Assembly (NCBI GenBank): GCA_020725805.1
Contig: DYEF01000102.1
Location: 1-17,638 of the forward strand
Direction: 5' to 3'
Length of the DNA: 17,638 nt
Source of the DNA: Bdellovibrio sp.
GTDB lineage: Bacteria; Myxococcota; SpSt-1050
The notes below the pieces were generated by a model. The model made no database searches. It had not been told where the DNA came from and saw only the letters and a program-made list of their open reading frames with translations. Made by a program: the position numbers and the translations under genes. Numbering within the stretch: the first letter of the stretch is position 1; the number at the start of each line of letters is the position of its first letter. Positions 1 to 7,577 of the stretch are shown in pieces.

Positions 1-120
1 CTTGGGGACGGATTATCTGAAGTACTTAAAATCATTATGAAAAGGATAAAGCAGATGCTTAGTAAAGAGAAAAAAGTGAATAAAAACCAGCTAAGATTTA
101 GTTTTACGGAGGATTTATGA
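1..120 (+). CDS. 3' end of an unidentified gene (partial, cut by window edge)
   Basis: An open frame enters from the left edge and ends at the TGA at 118-120, giving 39 residues that finish ...NQLRFSFTEDL. The tail is lysine-rich and AT-rich like the following mcrBC genes. A Shine-Dalgarno GGAGG (108-112) lies inside its last codons and serves an ATG at 117 that overlaps its stop (ATGA). This arrangement suggests it was the upstream member of the same restriction operon. I do not recognise the protein family from so short a piece. The alternative is that it is an incidental open frame, but the well-placed ribosome site and ATGA overlap argue for a real gene end. Confidence 0.45.
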   Translation, partial: LGDGLSEVLKIIMKRIKQMLSKEKKVNKNQLRFSFTEDL

Positions 121-186
121 AAAATTTTGGGGTATTTCCAGGCAGGATTTGGTTTTTCATTGACTTTTAAATAATATCGATTATAA

Positions 187-990
187 ATTTTTTCAATTGA
201 TGAAGCAGAAGAAGTAAAAAATCTCTTAAACGAAAGAAAGTATATAGTTCTTCAAGGACCTCTTGGAACTGGAAAAACAAGGACTGCAAAAAATGTTGCA
301 GATAAAATGGGGGCAAAAACTTTCTTCACTCAATTTCACGCAGAGACAAGCTACTCCGATTTCATCTACGGTATCAGACCTGATACAGAAAACAAAGAAC
401 TGAGATACAAAGAAAATTTGGGCAGTTTCACAGAGGCCTTAACATATGCCGTTGACCATAGCAATGAAAAAGTCATCCTAATTATTGACGAAATAAATAG
501 AGCCAATCTCTCCAATGTATTAGGACCTGTTTTTTACCTATTTGAACATAAAATGGATGTCTCAAATGTTGAAATTGAAATTGCTCCCAATTTCAAAGTA
601 AATAAACTGCCTAACAACTTCTTTGTCATTGCAACAATGAACACAGCCGACAGGAGTTTGGCCGTTGTTGACTTTGCTCTAAGAAGACGTTTTGCTTGGT
701 ATACTTTAAAACCTAAAGTAATTGAAGTTAAAGAACCTAATAAATTTTACGAAGAAGATTTTCTAAGAATTCAAGAAATATTTGAGTGGTATGCCACAAG
801 TGAAGAGCTTAACTTACAACCTGGACAAGGCTATTTTATTGCAAGTTCAGAAGATGAAATGAAAAATCGTATTCGTTATGAAATATTCCCTTTGATAAAG
901 GAATACTTACAAGAAGGACTTTTGCGAAGTGCTAAGGAAGAGTTTAATAATTATTTTTTGACTAGAATAAATCTATCTCTTTTCGAATGA
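187..990 (+). pseudogene. mcrB: McrB-like AAA+ GTPase of a type IV restriction system, 5'-truncated remnant
   Basis: McrB is the GTP-driven AAA+ motor that loads on methylated DNA and activates the McrC nuclease. The frame is open from 187 (after a TAA at 184-186) to the TGA at 988-990. It contains Walker A GPLGTGKT (about 262-285), Walker B LIIDE (about 478-492), the McrB-type GTP-recognition motif MNTADRSL (637-660) and an arginine finger region RRRF (about 682-693). The first ATG in frame is at 307, which is downstream of Walker A, so translation from there would lack the nucleotide-binding loop. No ATG, GTG or TTG lies in frame between 187 and 307. The N-terminal DNA-recognition domain is missing. 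A ribosome site and ATG at 117 lead only into a 17-residue peptide that stops at 168-170. The gene therefore looks broken by deletion or frameshift, unless there is an assembly error. It is coupled to mcrC through an ATGA overlap at 987-990. Confidence 0.75.
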
Positions 991-2360
991 CAAAGCCATT
1001 AGATGTTTTTTGCGAAATTCCATGTCTGACTGAACATTCAAAACAGCTAAGTGGAATTGCTTTGCAAAAAAAATGGTTTAAAAAAGCAGACCCTAGAATA
1101 ATTGGGCAATACCTCCAGAAATTTATTGATTACAATTCTGAGCAATTTAAATTTATTGGTGTTCAACCATACATTATTGGTTCAGACCAAAACACCGCAC
1201 TTGCATTTCGTACATCTGGCTTTGTTGGATCGATTCCTTTAAGGGCTTCTGATACCGGAAAGCAAATTGGCGATTTTGTAGTATTACCTCGATTTACTGG
1301 TCGTGATAGATTTGAGGATTATATTGAAATTTTAAACCTACTTGGTACTGAAATTAGTCCAGAAGTAATTGATAGTTTACCATTGGCATCAGGTAAAAAT
1401 TTCAGGCCACCATTGTATTTGGAAGCCGTAAAATTCATAGCAGCTCTTGAAAAACTGACAATGAGACCGTGGAGAAAGTTTGACAATATTGAAAAGGTAT
1501 CAAGTCAGCCTACTGGTCAAATCAATTGGACAAAATATATAAACAACGAATTCAAAGTCGAAAACAGGTTAAAATTTCCAGCAAGAACAAATGTATTGAG
1601 TGAATTTCATTCTGAATATTCCGAAATTAGATATGTCTTTGACATTTGTAAAAGTGAATTACTTTCAGCTAATACACCGCAGAGAATTAAGAATACTTTG
1701 CGAACCAAATTGAGTTTCCTTGAAGAACGTTTATATCATCATAAACCAAAAGCAACCAATAAAATCATAATCCGATTTTCCGATAGTCCAACTGTGAAAG
1801 CCTGCAAAGAACAGGCTAATAGGATTTTAAACTTTAACCTTGTAGACAGCACAGCTTGGCGAGTGGACTTTTCAGATGTATTCGAAAAATTTATTCAACA
1901 TATTTTTAAAGAAGCTGCAAAAGAAACTGGCGGACGCCTTTATACAAACTTTAAGTTTCATTCAAAGACGTCTAAACAATACTCTTGGGAATTAAAGCAT
2001 ATCGAGCCAGACGCAATTTTTCAGAAAGAGAAAGTTTTGGTTTTCATAGACGCCAAATACAAATCTAATTTATACAACAAGTTTGACCAAAGTGAAGTAC
2101 TGAAAGAAGACCATAGACATGACTTACATCAAATAATGGCTTATTCATCATTCAGTAAGACTGATTATAAATTTGGTTTTCTGTGTTACCCATCGGACCA
2201 AATCGAATTAAAAAGTATTCAATATAAAAACGGCATAAACGAAGCGACAAACACAATATTGATTTTAGGCGTGCCATTAAAAAAAGACAGCATTAACGAG
2301 ACCAAGAGACTACTAACAAATGAGCTGAATGAAATTGAAAAAAGAACAACTACCCTTTAA
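987..2360 (+). CDS. mcrC: McrC-like PD-(D/E)xK nuclease subunit of a McrBC-type restriction system
   Basis: The 457-residue protein is probably the nuclease partner of the McrB-like GTPase upstream, cutting DNA that carries modified cytosines. Its C-terminal half shows the PD-(D/E)xK layout used by McrC: EPDA with Asp342, then a hydrophobic strand leading to FIDAKYK with Asp355 and Lys357. HDLHQIMAYS (379-388) follows, resembling the Gln/Tyr helix motif of this nuclease fold. The N-terminal 290 residues would form the McrB-contacting and structural part. I recognise no finer motif there. The start ATG overlaps the mcrB stop as ATGA, typical of translationally coupled subunits. The frame is intact and the stop is at 2358-2360. 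Base composition is AT-rich and codon use is unlike the genes from glgC onward, which suggests horizontal acquisition. With a broken mcrB the nuclease may be inactive in this genome. Confidence 0.8.
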   Translation: MTKPLDVFCEIPCLTEHSKQLSGIALQKKWFKKADPRIIGQYLQKFIDYNSEQFKFIGVQPYIIGSDQNTALAFRTSGFVGSIPLRASDTGKQIGDFVVLPRFTGRDRFEDYIEILNLLGTEISPEVIDSLPLASGKNFRPPLYLEAVKFIAALEKLTMRPWRKFDNIEKVSSQPTGQINWTKYINNEFKVENRLKFPARTNVLSEFHSEYSEIRYVFDICKSELLSANTPQRIKNTLRTKLSFLEERLYHHKPKATNKIIIRFSDSPTVKACKEQANRILNFNLVDSTAWRVDFSDVFEKFIQHIFKEAAKETGGRLYTNFKFHSKTSKQYSWELKHIEPDAIFQKEKVLVFIDAKYKSNLYNKFDQSEVLKEDHRHDLHQIMAYSSFSKTDYKFGFLCYPSDQIELKSIQYKNGINEATNTILILGVPLKKDSINETKRLLTNELNEIEKRTTTL

Positions 2361-2436
2361 CATGCGATATAGTTAATTTCCAGCACAGTGGGTATTCGAA
2401 TAGCACAGACGGAACAGTTCGTATTAAGAACTAATT

Positions 2437-2448
2437 CTACCTGGCACC
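2437..2448 (-). repeat. GTGCCAGGTA motif, copy 1 (minus orientation)
   Basis: Read on the minus strand this is ggtgccaggtag, identical over 12 bases to the copy at 3889-3900 on the plus strand. It lies on the far side of glgC, so the pair forms a 12-bp inverted repeat around that gene. It may be a remnant of a dispersed REP-type or mobile-element end. Confidence 0.5.
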
Positions 2449-2468
2449 GCTGTGTCCACCGCTGTGTC
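2445..2468. repeat. 12-bp tandem duplication (two copies of caccgctgtgtc)
   Basis: Two exact adjacent copies of caccgctgtgtc occupy 2445-2456 and 2457-2468, in the gap between the converging mcrC and glgC genes. The first copy overlaps the end of the tacctggcac motif at 2438-2447. The unit is long enough for perfect duplication to be unlikely by chance, but its origin is unclear: replication slippage or a remnant of a mobile repeat. Confidence 0.7.
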
Positions 2469-2493
2469 GTTGTAATTATGTGTATTGATCGGT

Positions 2494-3714
2494 TCAGAAT
2501 TTATAGCCGCGCGGGATGACTGCGACACCGTTTTCGGATACGTAAAACCGCCTTCTGTCAGCCTCGATGTCATATCCTATGACAGTCTTTTCAGGGATAT
2601 ATACATCTTTGTCGATTATTGCTTTTTTTATCCTTGAGTGTCTTCCGATGACTACATTGTCGAATATTACCGATTCCGTTATATCGGAGTATGAATTTAC
2701 TCTTACACAGGGCGAAAGAATCGAACGTCTTACTACACTTCCCGAGATAATACAGCCCTCTGATATCAGCGAATCAAGTGCGTATCCTGTTCTGCCTGAG
2801 CTGAAATCAGCAAAGACGAACTTTGCGGGGGGCATATTCAGTGAAATTGCTTTTATTGGCCACTGGGCGTTGTAGAGAGAGAAGGGAGGTGATACAGAGA
2901 CCATTTCCATAGAGGTGCTGAAGTATCCGTCTATCGTTCCGACGTCTCTGAAATATCCGCGTTCGTTTTCATTCATACCCGGAACCGTATTTGTATTGAA
3001 ATCATATGCATAGACTTTGTGTGTCTTGACAAGACGTGGAATAATATCTCTGGACAAATCGTGTGTACTCCGGTCATCATGGCTGTCTTCGATAACTGCG
3101 TTAAGAAGAACGTCTTTCTTGAAAATAAAATTTCCCATCGAGGCAACCGGATTATCAAAGAAGATCATATCCATAGAGACGGGCTTTTCCACATAGTTGA
3201 TTACCCTGCCGGACGGGTCGGTTGCCAGTATTCCGTATCTTTTGAATTCGTTTTGGGGAAATGTTGTTGTTGCTATGGTCAGGTCTGCGTCTTTTTCGAG
3301 ATGGTAGTTAAACATTTTTGAAATATCCATCCGGTATATGTGGTCGGCTCCGAAGACGAGGATATGCTCCGGTTTTTCTGCTTCGATAATATCGATATTC
3401 TGAAAAATAGCATCGGCAGAGCCCTTGAACCACTCCTTTGTTACGCGCATCTGGGCAGGGACGACATCTATGTAATGGTCAAGTACATTGCTGAGCCTCC
3501 ATGTCCGGAAGATGTGCTGAATAAGAGAGTCGGCCTTATATTGCGTGAGAACCTTGATCCACAAAAACCCTGAATTTACCAGATTGGAAAGTACAAAATC
3601 AATGAGCCTGTATCTGCCGGCAAATGGTACGGCCGGTTTTGCCCGTGTCATAGTAAGAGGGTAAAGTCTTCTTCCTTCTCCTCCGGCGAGAACAATTGCT
3701 AATGCCCGTCTCAT
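2494..3714 (-). CDS. glgC: Glucose-1-phosphate adenylyltransferase (ADP-glucose pyrophosphorylase)
   Basis: GlgC makes ADP-glucose from ATP and glucose-1-phosphate, the committed cytosolic step of bacterial glycogen synthesis. The 406-residue length is normal for the family. The N-terminal nucleotidyltransferase domain shows GGEGRRLYPLT (11-21), RAKPAVPFAGRYRLIDF (24-40), WFKGSADA (95-102), GADHIYRMD with the metal-binding Asp124 (122-130) and YVEKP with the sugar-phosphate Lys177. GYFRDVGT follows later. The C-terminal quarter has the repeating hexapeptide pattern of the left-handed beta-helix regulatory domain and ends in a short tail. The overall pattern (TQYKADSL, VPAQMR, ASMGNFIF) resembles the roughly 400-residue type common in actinobacteria and several other phyla. 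No glgA, glgB or glgP is adjacent. The start ATG follows a TTGACA-type promoter very closely, with no clear ribosome site. Confidence 0.95.
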   Translation of the reverse strand: MRRALAIVLAGGEGRRLYPLTMTRAKPAVPFAGRYRLIDFVLSNLVNSGFLWIKVLTQYKADSLIQHIFRTWRLSNVLDHYIDVVPAQMRVTKEWFKGSADAIFQNIDIIEAEKPEHILVFGADHIYRMDISKMFNYHLEKDADLTIATTTFPQNEFKRYGILATDPSGRVINYVEKPVSMDMIFFDNPVASMGNFIFKKDVLLNAVIEDSHDDRSTHDLSRDIIPRLVKTHKVYAYDFNTNTVPGMNENERGYFRDVGTIDGYFSTSMEMVSVSPPFSLYNAQWPIKAISLNMPPAKFVFADFSSGRTGYALDSLISEGCIISGSVVRRSILSPCVRVNSYSDITESVIFDNVVIGRHSRIKKAIIDKDVYIPEKTVIGYDIEADRRRFYVSENGVAVIPRGYKF

Positions 3715-3724
3715 AGGTAAAAAG

Positions 3725-3752
3725 ATTGTATATCATTATATAATATTGTCAA
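3725..3752 (-). promoter_or_regulatory. Candidate sigma-70-type promoter of glgC
   Basis: On the minus strand TTGACA (3752-3747) is followed after 16 nt by TACAAT (3730-3725). A perfect TATAAT (3740-3735) also lies between them but has no good -35 at standard spacing. Using TACAAT, transcription would begin only about 4 nt before the glgC ATG. Using TATAAT the leader would be about 13 nt. No Shine-Dalgarno sequence is visible before the ATG. Assigned by eye. Confidence 0.5.
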
Positions 3753-3828
3753 TTTTTACTGGTTTTAATGAATATCATTGTACGGGATGGGAACGGGTCT
3801 GAAAATGTCAGCTTTACTTGATGTTGCA

Positions 3829-3838
3829 GTGCCAGGTA
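3829..3838 (+). repeat. GTGCCAGGTA motif, copy 2
   Basis: This is the exact 10-mer gtgccaggta, about 60 bp before a further copy at 3890-3899 and in the same orientation. Both lie in the 243-nt divergent gap between glgC and nadK. That gap otherwise shows only the glgC promoter and no recognisable gene. Confidence 0.45.
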
Positions 3839-3888
3839 TTGTTCTAATTTGTTGATTTTGTTGTAAAATATTCGGGCAGGTCTTTTGT

Positions 3889-3900
3889 GGTGCCAGGTAG
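3889..3900 (+). repeat. GTGCCAGGTA motif, copy 3
   Basis: The sequence ggtgccaggtag is the exact reverse complement of 2437-2448 on the other side of glgC. It is 57 bp upstream of the nadK start and may have become part of the nadK leader. Confidence 0.5.
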
Positions 3901-3957
3901 AGATGTCAAAGATGGCGTCGTTTATGAGTTTTTTGTCTTGGACAGAAAAGATCTTTT

Positions 3958-4830
3958 ATGGTAAGTATGGCGGCTATGAATTATGCAGGAATTGTTCTGA
4001 AGATTACTCATCCGCAGATAGAGCAGATATTCAATCAGATTATCTCTGAACTTAATCATTATCACATTAAGGCATATCTCGATGAGGCTTCGGCGAGAAA
4101 ACTTCAGTACGAGCATATACTTACCCCTGAGACGGCCAGACTAATTGATTTCCTGATTGTGGCGGGCGGTGACGGGACGTTTCTCCGGTCGATAGATTAT
4201 CTTTTGAGTAAGGAAAAGCCTGTGGTCGGGATAAACCTGAGCGGGTCACTCGGTTTTATCACCGAGATTACTCTTGAGGAACTTCGTGAGACCCTGAGCG
4301 ATATAGTCAACGAAACATATAAGTTTATCTATAAATCCCGTCTGAGATGTTCTGTGATAAGAGATAGCAAAACACTCACCTGTGCAGATGTGCTGAACGA
4401 GGCGGCTATCATACGGAATTCACTAACGCCTATCGTCAACTTCGATATATGGGTTGACAATCTGTATCTGAGCAAGATAAAGGCAGACGGTATCATTGTA
4501 GCGACACCTACCGGTTCAACGGCTTACAATATGGCGGTAAACGGACCTATACTTCATCCTGAGACCGAGGGCATTATTATTAACGCCGTCTCTCCACATA
4601 TGCTTTCTTTCAGACCGATAATACTTCCGGCAGGGGTAAGAATCAAAATAAGGATTTCCAAGGCGATTGGTCCGCTGTATGCGAGTTTCGACGGTCAGAG
4701 AGGGATAGAACTTCTGAGTATGGATGAGGTCAGAATTGAAAAGAGCAATTTCCCGGTGAAGGTGGTGCAGTCCAGAAGAAGGGATTTCTTCGATATAATC
4801 CGAACCAAGCTCAAATGGGGCGAAAAATAA
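3958..4830 (+). CDS. nadK: NAD+ kinase
   Basis: NadK phosphorylates NAD+ with ATP or polyphosphate in the cytosol to supply NADP+. The diagnostic motifs are present: GGDGTF (70-75, with catalytic Asp72), VLNEAAIIR (145-153, the NE pair that contacts NAD), KADGIIVATPTGSTAYN (175-191) and SPHML (212-216). The length of 290 residues is usual. Three in-frame ATGs lie close together at 3958, 3967 and 3976 and none has a strong Shine-Dalgarno sequence. The third (MNYAGIVLK...) begins just before the first conserved strand and is a reasonable alternative start. recN starts 5 nt after the stop, so the two genes are almost certainly cotranscribed. This pairing is common in bacterial genomes. I found no convincing promoter in the preceding gap. 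Confidence 0.95.
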   Translation: MVSMAAMNYAGIVLKITHPQIEQIFNQIISELNHYHIKAYLDEASARKLQYEHILTPETARLIDFLIVAGGDGTFLRSIDYLLSKEKPVVGINLSGSLGFITEITLEELRETLSDIVNETYKFIYKSRLRCSVIRDSKTLTCADVLNEAAIIRNSLTPIVNFDIWVDNLYLSKIKADGIIVATPTGSTAYNMAVNGPILHPETEGIIINAVSPHMLSFRPIILPAGVRIKIRISKAIGPLYASFDGQRGIELLSMDEVRIEKSNFPVKVVQSRRRDFFDIIRTKLKWGEK

Positions 4831-4835
4831 GTCAG

Positions 4836-6473
4836 ATGCTCTCTCATCTGAGGATAAAGGATTTTGCAATAATCGACGATGTGGATATACAGTTTGGCGG
4901 CGGGTTTACCGTTATTACAGGTGAGACCGGTGCCGGAAAGTCTATCCTTATCGAGGCAATTACGCTCCTTCTGGGCTCAAAGGGAGATACGGATTTCATC
5001 AGAAACAAGAGCGAAGAACTGATTGTGGAGGGTGTTTTTGAACAGGGCGGAAAGGAACTGCTGATCCGGAGGTCACTCAATATTTCCGGAAGGTCGAAAA
5101 TCTATATCAACAATGAAATTTCGACCCTGAGCCAGCTCAGGGATCTGATGGCACTCGTGGTGGATATCTCAGGTCAGCATCAGCACCAGATGCTTCTGAA
5201 TGAAGAGTTTCATATTGAGATAGTAGACAGCTATGCAGCAGACACTAAGCTTCTCGGCGAGTACAGACTGCTCAGGGATGAGTATCTCTCCCTTCTCTCC
5301 GAACTGAACAGACTCGAGACCATAGTCAGGGAGAAGGATTCCCGTCTCGATTTCCTGAAATTTCAGAGACAGGAGCTTGCCGGTGCAGCCATTGAGCAGG
5401 CAGAATATGAAAGACTTCTTGAGGAATCGAATATCCTGAAAAATGGTGCAAGATTTCAGCAGATGCTTGCCGATGCCGAATCCCTTCTGTATGGTCAGGA
5501 CGAGAGTATCTCCGCTATGCTGGGGAGGCTCAGAAAGAGGATTTCGGAGCTTTCTGTTATTTCAAAGGAGTTCGAGTCTTTTCAGGGAGAACTTAGCGGC
5601 GTCGAAGCTGTTTTGAGTGAACTGGAAAAGCTTATTTCCCGTAAACTGACAAAGACCGATTTTTCTCCGGAAAGGCTTGACGAGGTTGAGAGCAGACTCC
5701 ATCTTATAAAGAGATTGTGCGAGAAGTACAGGATATCTGTCGATGAACTTGTGCCGAGGCTTAGAAAGATCGAATCGGAGATAGCGGAGCTTGAAAATTC
5801 CGAGATTGTAACAAAGGATATCAGAAAAAGACTCGAATCTGTATTTTCAGAACTGAACAGGAAGGCAGAGAGACTTCATCAGGTCAGGCTAAAATCTTCG
5901 GCAGAGATTGCCTCGAAGTGTGAACAGATTCTGCAAAGACTCGGCTTTAAGGGGGCAGAAATCAGATTCGAAATTCAGTACGAAAAGCCGTCCGGTATAT
6001 ATGACAGAGAGAAGGTTTGCGAGAGGGGATTCGACCGCGCAAGAATATTATTTGCCCCGAACGTAGGAGAGGAGTTTAAGCCGCTCTCGAAGATAGCCTC
6101 CGGCGGAGAGCTTTCACGGGTTATGCTGGCATTCAAGAGTGCACTGTCGGGCAAGGACGTTGTAGATACTTATATATTCGACGAGGTCGATGCGGGAATT
6201 GGCGGGGCAGTTGCCGAGTCGGTAGGGAGATTCTTAAAGGAACTTTCTGTGAAAAAACAGGTGATATGTATAACGCACCTCCCTCAGATTGCATCTCTCG
6301 GTTCGGAGCATTTTACAGTCGAGAAGGTCGTACAGAACAGGAGGACCACAATCAGAATTCGCAGAATAAAAGGTGAAGAAAGGGTTGAGGAGATTGCAAG
6401 AATGCTCGGCGGACATACAATTACCGAAAAAAACAGGGCATACGCACGTGAACTGCTGGACAGAAGCAGCTGA
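4836..6473 (+). CDS. recN: DNA repair protein RecN (SMC-like ATPase)
   Basis: RecN is an SMC-family ATPase that acts on double-strand breaks during recombinational repair. The preferred start is the ATG at 4836 (MLSHLRIKDFAIIDD), giving 545 residues. An upstream ATG at 4815 lies inside nadK and would add seven residues before the usual beginning. Visible elements are Walker A GETGAGKS (29-36), the Q-loop region GQHQHQ (113-118), a long charged coiled coil with a central break, the ABC signature SGGELSR (422-428), Walker B YIFDEVDAG (about 446-454) and the switch histidine region CITHLPQIASLG. The length is close to the 550-570 typical of the family, with nothing missing. It is in an operon with nadK, and the FecR-domain gene begins 29 nt after its stop. 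No LexA-type operator was recognised nearby. Confidence 0.95.
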   Translation: MLSHLRIKDFAIIDDVDIQFGGGFTVITGETGAGKSILIEAITLLLGSKGDTDFIRNKSEELIVEGVFEQGGKELLIRRSLNISGRSKIYINNEISTLSQLRDLMALVVDISGQHQHQMLLNEEFHIEIVDSYAADTKLLGEYRLLRDEYLSLLSELNRLETIVREKDSRLDFLKFQRQELAGAAIEQAEYERLLEESNILKNGARFQQMLADAESLLYGQDESISAMLGRLRKRISELSVISKEFESFQGELSGVEAVLSELEKLISRKLTKTDFSPERLDEVESRLHLIKRLCEKYRISVDELVPRLRKIESEIAELENSEIVTKDIRKRLESVFSELNRKAERLHQVRLKSSAEIASKCEQILQRLGFKGAEIRFEIQYEKPSGIYDREKVCERGFDRARILFAPNVGEEFKPLSKIASGGELSRVMLAFKSALSGKDVVDTYIFDEVDAGIGGAVAESVGRFLKELSVKKQVICITHLPQIASLGSEHFTVEKVVQNRRTTIRIRRIKGEERVEEIARMLGGHTITEKNRAYARELLDRSS

Positions 6474-6502
6474 ACAAAAGGCTGTATAATGGATAGTTTC
6501 TT

Positions 6503-7534
6503 ATGATTACCGGTGAATTTTGCAGATATCATAGAAGTATATCAAAAGGTGTCAGATGCGGAAAGGGATTTGCTGTCTTTTGGTGGGGTGCCTGCCTAAT
6601 CTTCTTCTTGCTGCTGTTTAACAGCCCGGTATATGCCTCCGAGGTCGCTGTAGTAAGGTCTGTTTCGGGTGATGTCTATCTGCTCTCTTCCGGCAACAGG
6701 TGGGAGAGGGTTTATGAACAGGAAAAATTTTCATCAGGTTTCAGAATCAGGACTGAAAAAAATTCTTCTGTAAGTCTGCTGATAGGCGGCATTCTGCAGG
6801 TAACGTTGCCGGAAAACTCACTTTTTGAGCTGAATGATAATTTTTCGGAGAGGTCGAACATAATATCCTCTGCCCTCTTCAGCGGAGCCGCCCATTTTCA
6901 GATCGAACAGGGCGAAAAGAAGATCAGAGTTGTCACACCCGCCGGTGTATTTCTTTCAACAAAAGGAAAATTCAGACTCGGCATTCTGTCAGCGTTCAGC
7001 GTCAGTGCTGAAAGGACGGGCGGGAACCTGTTTTTTATTAAGGACGGCAAGGAGGTTGCTGTTACCGAAAATACGGTTTCTTCGGGCAGGGATTGTCCTG
7101 ATATCCTGAAATGCTACACCGATATTATAGCCGGGAATATGGATTTGCTCAGAAAGAGTATAGAGATGTTTGAACAACTCTCAGGTTCCTTTGAGACTCT
7201 TTCCGAGAAGAAACTTGCTGCCAAAAAGTCAGACCCGTCTCTGATGAAGAATATAGAGCAGAAAATTTCGGAGATACTGGAGACCGTCCTCAGGATGAAT
7301 GAAGCCAAGAACCAGATAAATATGTATTCCGGCTATCTTAAGGGTGAGATAGATGAAAAGGCCGTTTCAGGCGGCGAGGATGAGGGAGATATCCCGGATA
7401 TCATCGAAAAACTCAAACTGCGTCATCAGGAGATAAGTGACCTGAAGAAGAGATATAACAGCATAATATCCTCCGAGCTTGTCTCTCTTTTCAAGACATA
7501 TGATTCCCTGAAAAACGGCAGGAAGAAGAGATAA
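6503..7534 (+). CDS. FecR-domain protein with N-terminal membrane or signal segment and C-terminal coiled coil
   Basis: The 343-residue protein has a basic N-terminus followed by a hydrophobic stretch (about 25-46, ending ...VYASE). It is either a long signal peptide or an anchor that places the rest outside the inner membrane. Residues about 47-160 fit the FecR fold, with VVRSVSGDVYLL, a segment SSVSLLIGG, and then FSGAAHF and VVTPAGVFLSTKG. Residues from about 205 to the end are helical and charged, probably coiled coil, with a basic end (NGRKKR). In classical systems FecR transmits an outer-membrane signal to an ECF sigma factor. No sigma factor or TonB receptor is present here, so this is more likely a stand-alone periplasmic FecR-domain protein of unknown role. 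The start ATG has only a weak ribosome site. It follows recN closely and converges on the ykgJ-like gene. Confidence 0.7.
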   Translation: MITGEFCRYHRSISKGVRCGKGFAVFWWGACLIFFLLLFNSPVYASEVAVVRSVSGDVYLLSSGNRWERVYEQEKFSSGFRIRTEKNSSVSLLIGGILQVTLPENSLFELNDNFSERSNIISSALFSGAAHFQIEQGEKKIRVVTPAGVFLSTKGKFRLGILSAFSVSAERTGGNLFFIKDGKEVAVTENTVSSGRDCPDILKCYTDIIAGNMDLLRKSIEMFEQLSGSFETLSEKKLAAKKSDPSLMKNIEQKISEILETVLRMNEAKNQINMYSGYLKGEIDEKAVSGGEDEGDIPDIIEKLKLRHQEISDLKKRYNSIISSELVSLFKTYDSLKNGRKKR

Positions 7535-7577
7535 GAATCTGTAATCTGTCTTCCGATAATCACGTCCGTTCGTTTTT

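Noticed and set aside
2567-3573. Plus-strand open frames opposite glgC and similar antisense frames under the glycosyltransferases, recN and polA
   Set aside because: They are shadows of the real genes, lacking ribosome sites and recognisable protein motifs.
3770-3957. Promoter for nadK-recN
   Set aside because: Several TTGAT-like and TAAAAT-like words occur, but none has acceptable spacing. I could not support a call.
4815-4835. Upstream ATG for recN
   Set aside because: It lies inside the end of nadK and would add seven residues before the usual RecN beginning (MLSHLRIKDFAI). The ATG at 4836 is preferred.
6554-6600. Later ATG start for the FecR-domain protein (at 6556)
   Set aside because: That ATG is in a different frame. 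No other in-frame start was found before the hydrophobic segment.
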